Assembly: GCA_030432775.1 (NCBI GenBank) | Contig: JAUILO010000035.1 | Coordinates: forward strand, 1 to 18,298 | Length of the DNA: 18,298 nucleotides | Direction of reading: 5' to 3' | Source of the DNA: Alphaproteobacteria bacterium | GTDB lineage: Bacteria; Pseudomonadota; Alphaproteobacteria; Micavibrionales; Micavibrionaceae | Shown: one piece after another, positions 8,195-15,851 of the stretch | Layout of the letters: each line of letters begins with the position of its first letter | How positions within the stretch are numbered: position 1 is the first letter of the stretch | Made by a program: the position numbers and the translations under genes | Notes under the pieces: generated by a model | Databases searched by the model: none | What the model was told of the DNA's origin: nothing | What the model saw: the letters and a program-made list of their open reading frames with translations, nothing else

Positions 8195-8237
8195 GTTTAT
8201 AAAGCTGTTTATAAACAAGGATGCTTTTACCTGTCAA
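8195..8237 (-). promoter_or_regulatory. Promoter with operator-like palindrome for the 7675-8154 gene
   Basis: On the minus strand TTGACA (8237-8232), an 18-bp spacer and TATAAA (8213-8208) make a near-consensus promoter about 50 bases before the start codon. A perfect 9-bp inverted repeat, GTTTATAAA (8195-8203) and TTTATAAAC (8208-8216) around GCTG, covers the -10 box and the expected start site. That is the classical placement for a repressor operator. Confidence 0.6.
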
Positions 8238-8312
8238 ACTTAATGTGCATTTTACGGAAAATTACTTGGTGTTTTAAGTGGTCATGATGCGCGCAGATGT
8301 GTCGTGAGCCCA

Positions 8313-8340
8313 TAAATAAAAAGCCCGGCAAATGGCCGGG
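8313..8340 (-). terminator. Intrinsic terminator of the SMP-30 family gene
   Basis: Minus strand: CCCGGC, 5-base loop, GCCGGG (8340-8324), followed directly by CTTTTTATTTATG. Textbook Rho-independent form, 37 bases after the stop at 8377. Confidence 0.85.
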
Positions 8341-8376
8341 TGTTGTTTTATTAGAATGTCTTTGAAGTATCACCGC

Positions 8377-9480
8377 TTATATCACTGGTCTGTCCGGCTT
8401 GCTGACAGGTACAGAAATGCGTGAAACATGTTGTGCTTTGAGTTTTTCTATTGTTTTGCCTGCAGTTAACTCATCAAAAGACGGGTATCCTGTCGCGACG
8501 GGTTGCAGTGATTTGACATTAAATTCACTTTTAATCGGCACAATAACAGCCACGCCCAATTTAACGCCGCCATCCGGCTTTTCCCGCTTTGATGAATTAA
8601 TCAAACAAATCGTTTCGCCATTGGCATCAGGGCCGAATACAGAATGCGTCAAAGTCAGTTCTTCATCAGGCGTGACTGGCGCATCCACGCTCATCACCGG
8701 CTCGGCTGTGTCGACATCATATCCAACGACACGGTGTGTATCCAGATTTGATACAGCTACCAATTTCTGGCCGTCGACTTCTATAATATGTGCGCCATCC
8801 GGACGACCGCCCTGAAAGTCGTCATTTGCTTTATCAAGGAACAGTTCTTCATTTTCAAGCTCATCAGTAGCCGCATTGTAATTGGCGCGCCACATGCGCG
8901 GGTTGTGGTTCTTATCCGTTTCGGCATAAAAAACGACATTTTCACCGTTCTCGGTATAGCCGCATAATGCGTTACTTGTCACATGGTTGTCCCAGATGGC
9001 TTTTAATGCCAGTGTTTTCGGGTGAACAATATAGGTGATGCTCGGTTTTTCATCTGCCGCCACTTTTGTGCGATCTACGGGGATGCAGCCAATTGCAATA
9101 CGGCTAGAGCCGTCCGCCATAGGGAAGACATTCATATCATTTGGGCGCATTTTATGTTTGCTGCTTTGGCCGGTATCGATATCGCTGAATTTAGCCATTG
9201 TGCTGTCGGCAGGATTAAAGGCAAACAAGCCTTCTTCAGCGTTCACAATTAATGTCCCATCTTCGTTAATGACGAGGCCACCAACCATACCTTTATTCAA
9301 ATGCCATTTTTGATCAACCCCGGTGTTAGGGCTATATTGGTGAACGTCGCCATATTCGATATCAACAAAATAATAATTGCCATCATATGGGTTATACATC
9401 GGGGTTTCGCTCGTCGAAACATCCTTGGTAATAAATACAGCTTGATCGGTTTGGCCGATATTTCCTAATTTTGTAGTCAC
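8377..9480 (-). CDS. SMP-30/gluconolactonase/LRE-like beta-propeller protein
   Basis: 367 residues, no signal peptide. The family signature is spread along the chain: ETPMYNPYDGNYYFVDIEYGD (25-45, with Glu25 as first metal ligand), VGGLV and DGTLIVNAEEGLFAF (66-88), RPNDMNV (112-118), SNALCGY (169-175, with Asn170), and GRPDGAHI (225-232, with Asp228). These Glu/Asn/Asp positions match the divalent-metal site of SMP-30 lactonases, so a sugar-lactone hydrolase is plausible. The chain is longer than the ~290-residue core family and lacks the usual exact W-S-P-D block after the SN motif, so another metal-dependent hydrolase role is possible. It starts with GTG (9480), with AAGGA 6 bases upstream, and has its own promoter and terminator. 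It is the last chromosomal gene before the probable element boundary. Confidence 0.7.
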   Translation of the reverse strand: MTTKLGNIGQTDQAVFITKDVSTSETPMYNPYDGNYYFVDIEYGDVHQYSPNTGVDQKWHLNKGMVGGLVINEDGTLIVNAEEGLFAFNPADSTMAKFSDIDTGQSSKHKMRPNDMNVFPMADGSSRIAIGCIPVDRTKVAADEKPSITYIVHPKTLALKAIWDNHVTSNALCGYTENGENVVFYAETDKNHNPRMWRANYNAATDELENEELFLDKANDDFQGGRPDGAHIIEVDGQKLVAVSNLDTHRVVGYDVDTAEPVMSVDAPVTPDEELTLTHSVFGPDANGETICLINSSKREKPDGGVKLGVAVIVPIKSEFNVKSLQPVATGYPSFDELTAGKTIEKLKAQHVSRISVPVSKPDRPVI

Positions 9481-9583
9481 AATAATTCCTTTTTGAATTC
9501 CCTTTTGCTTGGCGGGCTTTTATCGTTTCAGTGGCTACTTGCTTAAGGTATAGGGCAGTTATAGGGCGCTCACTCTCCGTTAT

Positions 9584-9612
9584 CTTGTAAATATGTAAAA
9601 CAAATATGTCAA
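9584..9612 (-). promoter_or_regulatory. Promoter of the SMP-30 family gene
   Basis: Minus strand: perfect -35 TTGACA (9612-9607), 17-bp spacer, -10 TACAAG (9589-9584). This predicts a leader of about 97 bases before the GTG at 9480. Confidence 0.55.
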
Positions 9613-9839
9613 GTAGATTTCCGTTTACTTGCCTGTGTTCAATATGTTGTGGTTATGTCTTGATAAATATTTTCTGGATACGCGTTGCAGTCTCGGGCGG
9701 GTAATGGATGATGTGTGTATTGTTATGCTGATGATTTTGATCGCAACCATTGTATTCAAGCTATGGCATGGGGCTGTATCTTAGACAATCATCTTGAACA
9801 CCCATACGAAAAAATCTGTCGGCTTCTTTATACATTTTA

Positions 9840-9861
9840 GGTTGCACCTCACGGTTGCACC
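9840..9861. repeat. GGTTGCACC direct repeat, 13-bp period
   Basis: Exact copies at 9840-9848 and 9853-9861, separated by TCAC, about 50 bases outside the tRNA remnant. A related palindrome, GGTTGCAACC, is inside the element at about 16208-16217. Recombinase or regulator sites are possible. Confidence 0.5.
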
Positions 9862-9911
9862 ATGTAATCGCACTTATTAGTGACCTGATATATAAGGGAA
9901 ATTATAAATAA

Positions 9912-9926
9912 TGGTAGCGGGAGAGG
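9912..9926 (-). other. Candidate attachment site: tRNA 3'-end remnant
   Basis: On the minus strand the sequence reads CCTCTCCCGCTACCA. This fits the end of a tRNA: 3' half of the T stem, a 7-base acceptor strand TCCCGCT, discriminator A, then CCA. Upstream of it there is no T loop, anticodon arm or D arm, so only the tRNA tail is present. Tyrosine integrases that use tRNA genes duplicate this tail and leave a bare copy at the distal end of the insertion. The orientation places the element to the right and the chromosome to the left, which agrees with the change in gene content here. A 15-base match by chance is unlikely but possible. Confidence 0.55.
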
Positions 9927-9987
9927 CGACCGTTAATTCTTGATAATATATTGATATTGGTTGCTTTTATGAGTTCACAACCTTCTT

Positions 9988-10006
9988 TTGTACTGCACTT
10001 GTACTG
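9988..10006. repeat. TTGTACTG direct repeat, 11-bp period
   Basis: Exact copies at 9988-9995 and 9999-10006, one helical turn apart, just inside the putative attachment site and 34 bases before the end of the operon's last gene. The spacing suits integrase arm sites, but this is only inference. Confidence 0.4.
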
Positions 10007-10039
10007 TTAAAAACTTATCCGCAAGAAATGTAGGATGTA

Positions 10040-10582
10040 TTATTTATTTGGTGCCGAGGTTGATAATGATTTGTGATCTTCAGTAGTATATGTCGGCAAA
10101 ACGTCATTATACATATTTTTATATTCTATGACCACATCATAACGATCAAGTAATGCTTCGTAGTCATCTTGTAAGCCAGATGCGTTGGGAAATTTCAATT
10201 GTATCATGCTGCGTGTTTCATTAGCAGGCATAACATAGCCGGGACCGAGTTGTGCGACTAGATAGTCTTGTGGTTGTTGGAAATGCTCTTTAATGTGTTC
10301 TGTAGTCTTTTTTTGATCATTAAGTGATACGAGATCGCCATCAAATAATATCTTGAAATTGATGATTATTGCTGGCCCTAGACCATTATTCATCAGTTCT
10401 ACTATTAAATAAGCATCTGTACCAATTGTCTTTGAGTATGAAAATGTTGTGATGTGCGGCTTTACAGATAACCGATTGTGCTCACGCGATAAACGTACTT
10501 GATACCATGTAAAAAGCAATGCGCATAATGCAACAAGCAGTGAAGCAAACGATATTATAATCTCAGGGTTTAGCATTATCAA
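10040..10582 (-). CDS. Membrane-anchored protein, last gene of the SIR2/PHP-SMC operon
   Basis: 180 residues from a TTG at 10582 that overlaps the stop of the ATPase gene (TTGA). An in-frame ATG at 10576 is an equally good start. One N-terminal transmembrane helix (about residues 7-26, IIISFASLLVALCALLFTWY) is followed by a basic QVRLSREHNRLSVKPHI segment, then a soluble cytoplasmic domain with beta-rich pattern (LIVELMNNGLGPAIIINFKILF). Small membrane proteins with an HNRLSVKP-like motif after one helix recur in bacteria without known function. The overlap makes translation coupled to the ATPase, so it is likely part of the same system, perhaps tethering the complex or its effect to the membrane. 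It could also be an unrelated cargo gene. Confidence 0.7.
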   Translation of the reverse strand: MIMLNPEIIISFASLLVALCALLFTWYQVRLSREHNRLSVKPHITTFSYSKTIGTDAYLIVELMNNGLGPAIIINFKILFDGDLVSLNDQKKTTEHIKEHFQQPQDYLVAQLGPGYVMPANETRSMIQLKFPNASGLQDDYEALLDRYDVVIEYKNMYNDVLPTYTTEDHKSLSTSAPNK

Positions 10583-13395
10583 AAACCATATTTCTGTCGT
10601 CTTAGTTCAAAAGCTTTTTCACCGCCTTCCATAACTCGTTTGATTGAAGCTTTGGTTTCAGCAACATCGATTGCACCAATACTTTCAATTTGTCCTTTGG
10701 CCTGACTTTCTTCCGTGGCGTAATCGCAACATACAACTAAGTCCGCATCACCGTTTACAACAAGGTTTGCATTATGGCTTGCAAAAATGATCTGGCGTTT
10801 GCTTTTTGCTTCCCAAATCTGTTGAACAACTTCAAGAATGATTTTATTATCTAAGTCATCTTCCGGCTGGTCAATGATCAATGGTGGTCCTGGTTGATTC
10901 AGCAATGCTTTAAGAAGCGACGTGGCTTGCTGTCCTGCACTGGCATCTTCAAAGGCGATATACTCACCATCGCCCTTGTGATAATCAAAGCGTGGGTTAT
11001 CTTTTAGACGCAGAAGCGATAGATCAAGCCAGTCATCAAGATCAAACTTTGCCGAAAGATTGTACAAATCAGCTGATGAGAAATTTAGTTCTGCGAGAAT
11101 ATGCGCCTCTGGCAAATCTTTTTTGTCGTCATTTTCGTAATCAAATAAAGCAATGCCTTCCAATTCGCGAATAATTCTAAACCAGGCATTTAATGGAACA
11201 TTCTCTTTAATGACGTAGCTTTTAACGTTATCAATTTTGTCCTTCGCGCTTCGTATGCCCGAACCTTTGATTGCATCCTCTAAACCGCTCTCTATTTCTG
11301 AAAACCCATGCCCAACCAATAAATTCGCTTTAATTTCTGACTTTGAATAGTCTGACAGGTTTTTACACACGCCTTTAATTAATTCCGTGCGCTGTTCATG
11401 AAGGGATATCCACTCTTCAATCAACTGGTTATAATCGTCAAGCGGATTTCCCAACGCTCCGACTTCTGTTTTCAATTTAGACAAATGAGAACGGATAGAC
11501 TTGATCTGGCCTTCTAATTCTTTGAGCCTTGATAGTTTAGATTGATGTGCAGATGATTTTTCTTTTGCTTGATTATATATTTCCTCAAATTTTTCAAGTT
11601 TTTCGATCCATGCTTCAAATTGTTTGGGTATATCCGCCTCTTCATTTTCTAAAGTATCAATCTCCTCAGCAATACCATCTAAATGCTTTTGAATCTTCTT
11701 GTACGAAGCATCAATTTTTATCCTCAGGCCTTTAACTTGTTTTTGATCAGCATCGGATAATTGTTCAAAATTTTCAGGGAGGTCTGCTGGAAAGTTTTCA
11801 ATACCATCAACAAAATCAGAAAACAGTTCACTTGTAAGCGAAATTTCTTCTTCCCATGTTTCAACCGCTGAATTGACTTCCTGATAGACAGCATTTTGAT
11901 GAATAATCTTCTGATCTTTTTCACTCAAGCCGGTTAAGGATTTTTTGATTTCATCTGTTTGTGCAGTCAGGTTTTTTATAAGCGCATTTTGTTTTGCTAT
12001 TTCTTTTTCAATATTTCGCTTCTGCCTCACTTCCGCATATTGCTTGCGGATTTTATTAGAAAGCGTTTCAAAACGGTCATCAATTTTGTGAAGGTTTTCG
12101 ATTATAGGTGAATATACAAATCGTTTCAGCTCATCAATCCGTACGCCAACGTCACTCATTTGCTTCTGGCTGTATGCCTGAATGGGGATTAGTGAGCGAA
12201 TTTCTTCTGAGCGAACTTCTCTGAATTCTTCTCCCTTTGTTCTCAAAAGAATTTCAGAAGTTTCAGCCTTACGCCGAACTAAATAATTAATACCATTAAC
12301 AGAAATAACAACATCAAGGACACTCCCGATTGGTAGAAGTGTATTCTCGATGAGCTTTTTGCTTCGTTTTTTATATTCTGGACTGTCTTCATCAACATTT
12401 TGGAGGCTATGGTCACATAACGCCCAGCGTAAATATTCTAGAACCGTTGATTTCCCAGTTCCTCTACCGCCAATGAAAGCAGAATATTGAGGGTTAAGAT
12501 CAATATCAATTGATCCCATAAACATGCTGTTAGAAACCCTAATTCTTTTGATGTACGTAAGCGGCAATGATGGTTCTACGTGACTGATACGGGTTTTATC
12601 TGCAAGACACGCCTGTCTCAGTGCTTCCGCAGTCGGCTCAGCCCATTTAACCCATGACGAATGTTTGCCTAAGTCTTCGAATGTTTCTGTGCGATTATCT
12701 GATGTTTGGAAAAGGGCAACTTTCTTGTTGCCCCACTCTTTTGCTCTTCCTGACACAATCTCTACACATCCTGGCTTCAAGCGATCTACCGAACCATCTA
12801 TGTAACCGCCAACGCATGGTGCCGAGATATACTTTCCTTGTCCTTTATTTCTTAGAATTGAATGTTGACCACTATTTGTAACGTTCGGAAATATGATATA
12901 ACGGCCTTTAATATCAGGCTGACGGTCAAATAATTCACAAATGTTATCAATTCTTTCGCTATTTGCTATGGCAATGGTAGGAGCAGTTTTTAGGTCATTT
13001 TCTTCACTTGTGGTTATCGCTAGTAGGCGGGTGACATCACTAAAAAGGTGATCTGGGAAATCTGCGTCAAAAATAAGCAGGGCTTGACAAGGTACCTCTA
13101 GTGTTAACTCCATACCTGGGAAAACAGTTATCTTTTTGTCATCTGATAGAGGATTACCACTTTCATCTAATTCATTCTGGGCAGCTTCACGTATATATTT
13201 TACGAATACCATGTCATGATGGTCGGTGATTGCAACTGCATTAAGCCCTTTAACACGGCAAGCTGCTATAAAACTGTCAGCATATGCTTTACGTTCCTCT
13301 TCGTCTTTAGGTCGTTTACCAACCCAATTTATATCACGTGGTGTATGAACCTGAAAATCACAGTTATAAAAATGTGCACCTTTGTCTCTGTTCAT
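10579..13395 (-). CDS. PHP-SMC protein, TrlF-type AAA/ABC ATPase with N-terminal PHP phosphoesterase domain
   Basis: 938 residues. Residues 1 to about 270 are a PHP-type metal hydrolase: DFQVHTP (13-19, His17), ITDHHDM (56-62), FPGMELT (92-98, Glu96) and SDNRTETFEDLGKHSSW (232-248), supplying the usual His/Asp/Glu metal ligands. An SMC/RecF-like ATPase follows, with Walker A GGRGTGKST (309-317, Lys315). A long charged coiled coil runs from about 425 to 690. The second half of the ATPase has a signature-like SAGQQ (819-823), Walker B LIIDQPEDDLD (839-849) and an H-loop ASHNAN (872-877). Such proteins can couple DNA sensing to a nuclease-like PHP site; that is inference from domain order. The ATG at 13395 is preceded by AAGAGA. 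The start is 23 bases from the SIR2 stop, and the end overlaps the next gene. Confidence 0.85.
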   Translation of the reverse strand: MNRDKGAHFYNCDFQVHTPRDINWVGKRPKDEEERKAYADSFIAACRVKGLNAVAITDHHDMVFVKYIREAAQNELDESGNPLSDDKKITVFPGMELTLEVPCQALLIFDADFPDHLFSDVTRLLAITTSEENDLKTAPTIAIANSERIDNICELFDRQPDIKGRYIIFPNVTNSGQHSILRNKGQGKYISAPCVGGYIDGSVDRLKPGCVEIVSGRAKEWGNKKVALFQTSDNRTETFEDLGKHSSWVKWAEPTAEALRQACLADKTRISHVEPSLPLTYIKRIRVSNSMFMGSIDIDLNPQYSAFIGGRGTGKSTVLEYLRWALCDHSLQNVDEDSPEYKKRSKKLIENTLLPIGSVLDVVISVNGINYLVRRKAETSEILLRTKGEEFREVRSEEIRSLIPIQAYSQKQMSDVGVRIDELKRFVYSPIIENLHKIDDRFETLSNKIRKQYAEVRQKRNIEKEIAKQNALIKNLTAQTDEIKKSLTGLSEKDQKIIHQNAVYQEVNSAVETWEEEISLTSELFSDFVDGIENFPADLPENFEQLSDADQKQVKGLRIKIDASYKKIQKHLDGIAEEIDTLENEEADIPKQFEAWIEKLEKFEEIYNQAKEKSSAHQSKLSRLKELEGQIKSIRSHLSKLKTEVGALGNPLDDYNQLIEEWISLHEQRTELIKGVCKNLSDYSKSEIKANLLVGHGFSEIESGLEDAIKGSGIRSAKDKIDNVKSYVIKENVPLNAWFRIIRELEGIALFDYENDDKKDLPEAHILAELNFSSADLYNLSAKFDLDDWLDLSLLRLKDNPRFDYHKGDGEYIAFEDASAGQQATSLLKALLNQPGPPLIIDQPEDDLDNKIILEVVQQIWEAKSKRQIIFASHNANLVVNGDADLVVCCDYATEESQAKGQIESIGAIDVAETKASIKRVMEGGEKAFELRRQKYGF

Positions 13396-13418
13396 TATCT
13401 ATCTCTTGTTTTTTGTTA

Positions 13419-15182
13419 TTACCATCTTCGTGCAGCTTTCCCCACAAACGGATTAAAAGCATCCTTAATAATTTTGTAGTTGTTGAACTCTCCACCAAAC
13501 ATACCAGATTGTAGTGGTAGCCATTTATTTTGTACGTGTTCTGCTTCTTCTAAAAAAGAAGTTAAATCTTTGGCAGATCCTCCACGATCAAAACGCCACG
13601 TGTATCTTCCGAGAGGAAACCAGCTCACTTCTTTGCCGTCTTTCTTGTTTTGTAGATATGCATGCGAGAGTGAAGCTAATAATTCAAAGCGATCAAAGTA
13701 TATCTCAAGCTGTTTTTCATCTGGCTCTATTTTGTTAAGGCTGTTTTTAATGAAGGCACACAAGTGTTCGCTCATAGGGAAGCGTTTATCTTTGTAGCTT
13801 TCTATGTGTTTCCACACGTCTGGGCTTACTGAAAAAGTATAAGGTAGTAGGACTTCTGTTGCGTTTTGATTGTCGTCGTATTCACGCTCTATTTGCAGTT
13901 CGAATATTTTTTTTAGCAGATCGTAATTCTCTGCAGCAACAGCCGATACGCCAAGTGTGTAGAAAAGGATGAGGGCAGGATATCGCTGTAAATCAAGATA
14001 AATAGTTGTTCCACTATTGTAGGGGTAATGCCTGTAAAGTCTTTTTACTAGATTAATCCATAAGTTATTCTGATCAGGGAGTGAATAAAAGGCTCCTACT
14101 GATGCCATAGCACGAAGTACTTCGGTTTTACTTTCGTAGAACTTCAAGCGTCTCTTAAACTCTTCAGCTGACCATTGAGCTGCTCCTGAGAGCTCTGCTG
14201 CAGCAATAGAGTCTATGGTTAGTGTTGTTTGATCCATAATTGAATCTTTTAGACGGATTCTGTGTTTGTTTTCAGATAAGTATCTTTTTATCATGGCAGT
14301 TGCCAGGCGGACATCTGAAGGTGCGGGTCGTTTCAAGTCCTCTAGGGCATAAATCTTTTCGGCGAGTTGGTCGAAAAATGTATTTGCATCTTTGATTTCT
14401 ATGGTTTGGGCATCGCGTTTTTTGATTAATTCATCGGCTTCTTTCGTTGTGTTTCCTTTTAGTGCCCAGAAAGTTGAAAAACGTCGTGTGGGACAGCGTA
14501 TTATAGCATTCCGTAATGCTGTGTCCCACGCACCGGACCATCCACATGTTATTAGACCGAATTGGTCGAAGATTTGATCTAAGTATTTGTTCATTTCTTT
14601 AGAATATGTTTCTAGCTCGGTGTGAGTGTTTTTGATGCGTGTATCTAAATAGTCTCCATGTAATTTGATAATGAAGCAGCGTCCATGTGCTAAAGGTGGT
14701 GCGCCTTTAACATCGTCATCTGATGAAATTATAACGGGTTCGATACCTAGTTTTTGCAGAGCATTTTCTAGTAAGCGATCAAAATTTGTTGTTATGATCA
14801 CTCGGATGTATCCTTTTTCTACAAGTCGAGCAATGGCTTCGTGGGCTTTTGTAGGAAGCTTGCGTCCTTCTTCTCTATCTTCGTCTGAAGGTTCGATATA
14901 GCTACTTAGAATGCTTTGCCGTTCATCTGCTGTTCCAGGCAAGGTATTTAGTAAACTTGAGTAATCTGGTTGTTCTTTTTTGTTTTCTATAAACCATCTC
15001 TCAGGGTCCTCGCTAGCATCATCGCCTTCCATAGCCGCTATTTGGCGAATTAAATCTAATGTGATTTCCCATCCAGTGGGGATTTCTGCAGAACGTGATA
15101 AGCCTGATCCGAGCAGAAGTGCAAAAACACCTTTGTTTGAGAATACGCTGTGAGCAACCAAGTTGATGGCTTCTGTAACCAA
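13419..15182 (-). CDS. SIR2-domain protein, probable NAD-consuming defence effector
   Basis: 587 residues from a TTG start at 15182, chosen because AAAAAGGA sits 7 bases upstream and the family fold begins at once. The open frame runs farther upstream (to 15281), but that part overlaps another gene and looks unrelated. SIR2 motifs: LLLGSGLS (22-29, nucleotide-binding loop), ITTNFDR (130-136), KLHGD (173-177, His175 as catalytic base) and CGWSGAW (213-219). Residues ~310-587 form a helical C-terminal region with no recognised fold, possibly a sensor. SIR2 domains in Thoeris, DSR and Avs-type systems degrade NAD on phage infection; here the partner is the PHP-SMC ATPase 23 bases downstream. A promoter with a palindrome lies just upstream (15205-15233). 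A nuclease-type SIR2 activity is a possible alternative. Confidence 0.8.
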   Translation of the reverse strand: MVTEAINLVAHSVFSNKGVFALLLGSGLSRSAEIPTGWEITLDLIRQIAAMEGDDASEDPERWFIENKKEQPDYSSLLNTLPGTADERQSILSSYIEPSDEDREEGRKLPTKAHEAIARLVEKGYIRVIITTNFDRLLENALQKLGIEPVIISSDDDVKGAPPLAHGRCFIIKLHGDYLDTRIKNTHTELETYSKEMNKYLDQIFDQFGLITCGWSGAWDTALRNAIIRCPTRRFSTFWALKGNTTKEADELIKKRDAQTIEIKDANTFFDQLAEKIYALEDLKRPAPSDVRLATAMIKRYLSENKHRIRLKDSIMDQTTLTIDSIAAAELSGAAQWSAEEFKRRLKFYESKTEVLRAMASVGAFYSLPDQNNLWINLVKRLYRHYPYNSGTTIYLDLQRYPALILFYTLGVSAVAAENYDLLKKIFELQIEREYDDNQNATEVLLPYTFSVSPDVWKHIESYKDKRFPMSEHLCAFIKNSLNKIEPDEKQLEIYFDRFELLASLSHAYLQNKKDGKEVSWFPLGRYTWRFDRGGSAKDLTSFLEEAEHVQNKWLPLQSGMFGGEFNNYKIIKDAFNPFVGKAARRW

Positions 15183-15204
15183 GATAAATTCCTTTTTGTT
15201 AATT

Positions 15205-15233
15205 ATGCTAACTATAGAACAAATATTGTTCAA
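15205..15233 (-). promoter_or_regulatory. Possible internal promoter with palindrome before the SIR2 gene
   Basis: Minus strand: TTGAAC (15233-15228), 17-bp spacer, TAGCAT (15210-15205). The expected start site is about 15 bases before the TTG codon. GAACAA-ATA-TTGTTC (15217-15231) is a perfect palindrome that covers the -35 box and the spacer, so a repressor could block it. Confidence 0.4.
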
Positions 15234-15265
15234 AAGGAACATATGGGTAAGGAAATATCTATAAG

Positions 15266-15469
15266 TTATTTGCCAGAGCACTTTCCATTAATAAGATTCC
15301 AGAACGCACTGTGATCATCTTCTAAGGATACGGGGATGCGTTCAATTAGCCTAAAAGTTCTATCGCCGATTGTGCCTTTGATTTCAAAGTAAGGACCATC
15401 ACCGCCGAATAGCAATCTGTATTGCCATCCTTTCTCTTCAATAAGTTTAATCAGTTCCGATCGTTTCAT
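15266..15469 (-). CDS. Small protein of unknown function upstream of the SIR2 gene
   Basis: 67 residues from the ATG at 15469; a GTG at 15484 would add five residues. Neither has a strong ribosome binding site, and the start lies inside the end of the upstream gene (stop at 15447), so coupling is likely. The first part (MKRSELIKLIEEKGWQY) resembles the first helix of HicA-type double-stranded RNA-binding proteins. The strand that normally carries the catalytic histidine instead reads GGDGPYFEIKG, so I do not call it a toxin. The rest (TFRLIERIPVSLEDDHSAFWNLI) suggests a small alpha/beta domain. It could be a regulator or accessory subunit for the operon downstream. Confidence 0.5.
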   Translation of the reverse strand: MKRSELIKLIEEKGWQYRLLFGGDGPYFEIKGTIGDRTFRLIERIPVSLEDDHSAFWNLINGKCSGK

Positions 15470-15800
15470 TTTGCGTTGGTTCACAGCATTTATCTGTTAA
15501 GTTGTGTTTTTCTAAAAATGCGCAATCTTTTGGGTGTGTTACAAACTCGCATTCAACTTGGTTGTTTTTTCCGCTTTTTTCAGGGAAGTCTTGTCGTAGT
15601 CTGTCGACAGTAATGCTGATCGTTCTTTTAGGTTGTTTATGGCTATTGATATATGCGTAGGTCAAATATGCTGTCATTAGGCATAGAATAATAGCAAAGC
15701 AGATTGTGTAAGCTTTATGCTGATGTATGAAGACCGAAATACAATTTAGAGTTTTTGTTTTCACAGTTTTTTCTTTTAATCTCTTTAGTGCGCTCTTCAT
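15447..15800 (-). CDS. Small single-helix membrane protein, function unknown
   Basis: 117 residues from the ATG at 15800, which has GGGAG 10 bases upstream. One membrane helix (about 29-52, HKAYTICFAIILCLMTAYLTYAY with a basic start) separates a lysine-rich cytoplasmic N-terminus (MKSALKRLKEKTVKTKT) from a ~60-residue domain with four cysteines (ECEF, DCAF, KCCEP). Two disulfides in the periplasm are plausible. I recognise no family. The frame stays open up to 15947, but that extension runs through a terminator hairpin and a structured RNA, so I do not count it as protein. The gene sits where P1 has icd/ant relative to C4, directly after the RNA. Confidence 0.5.
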   Translation of the reverse strand: MKSALKRLKEKTVKTKTLNCISVFIHQHKAYTICFAIILCLMTAYLTYAYINSHKQPKRTISITVDRLRQDFPEKSGKNNQVECEFVTHPKDCAFLEKHNLTDKCCEPTQNETIGTD

Positions 15801-15815
15801 GTCCACTTTACTCCC

Positions 15816-15851
15816 AAATAAAAAATCACCAGAGCTGTCCTGCTCTGGTGA
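15816..15851 (-). terminator. Strong intrinsic terminator at the end of the structured RNA
   Basis: Perfect 10-bp stem, TCACCAGAGC / GCTCTGGTGA (15851-15842 with 15835-15826), and a 6-base loop. On the minus strand TTTTTTATTT follows immediately (15825-15816). It lies 16 bases before the next start codon at 15800, so it separates the RNA from the downstream genes and can act as an attenuator. Confidence 0.9.

Larger units (their letters stand above)
9481..10039. other. Long non-coding gap containing the element boundary
   Basis: I see no gene in these ~560 bases. They hold the promoter of the SMP-30 gene (9584-9612), a TATAGGGC pair near 9550-9570, a weak CAAGTA/TACTTG inverted repeat (9610-9631), the GGTTGCACC pair (9840-9861), the tRNA 3'-end remnant (9912-9926) and the TTGTACTG pair (9988-10006). 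Confidence 0.6.

Noticed and set aside
8399..9313. Plus-strand open frames opposite the SMP-30 family gene
   Set aside because: Shadows of a gene with clear motifs, promoter and terminator on the minus strand.
9890..9990. Complete tRNA gene at the CCTCTCCCGCTACCA tail
   Set aside because: No T loop, anticodon arm or D arm can be drawn upstream; only the 3' tail is there.
15217..15231. LexA (SOS) box at GAACAAATATTGTTC
   Set aside because: The alphaproteobacterial LexA site is a direct repeat (GTTC-N7-GTTC); here the half sites are inverted with N7, which also does not fit the Gram-positive box.
15183..15281. Longer SIR2 protein starting at the ATG at 15281
   Set aside because: No ribosome binding site, overlap with the upstream gene, and the extra 33 residues precede the natural fold start. 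TTG at 15182 has a strong AAAAAGGA.
15266..15469. HicA toxin
   Set aside because: Only the first helix is similar; the histidine-bearing strand is missing and no HicB-like gene is adjacent.
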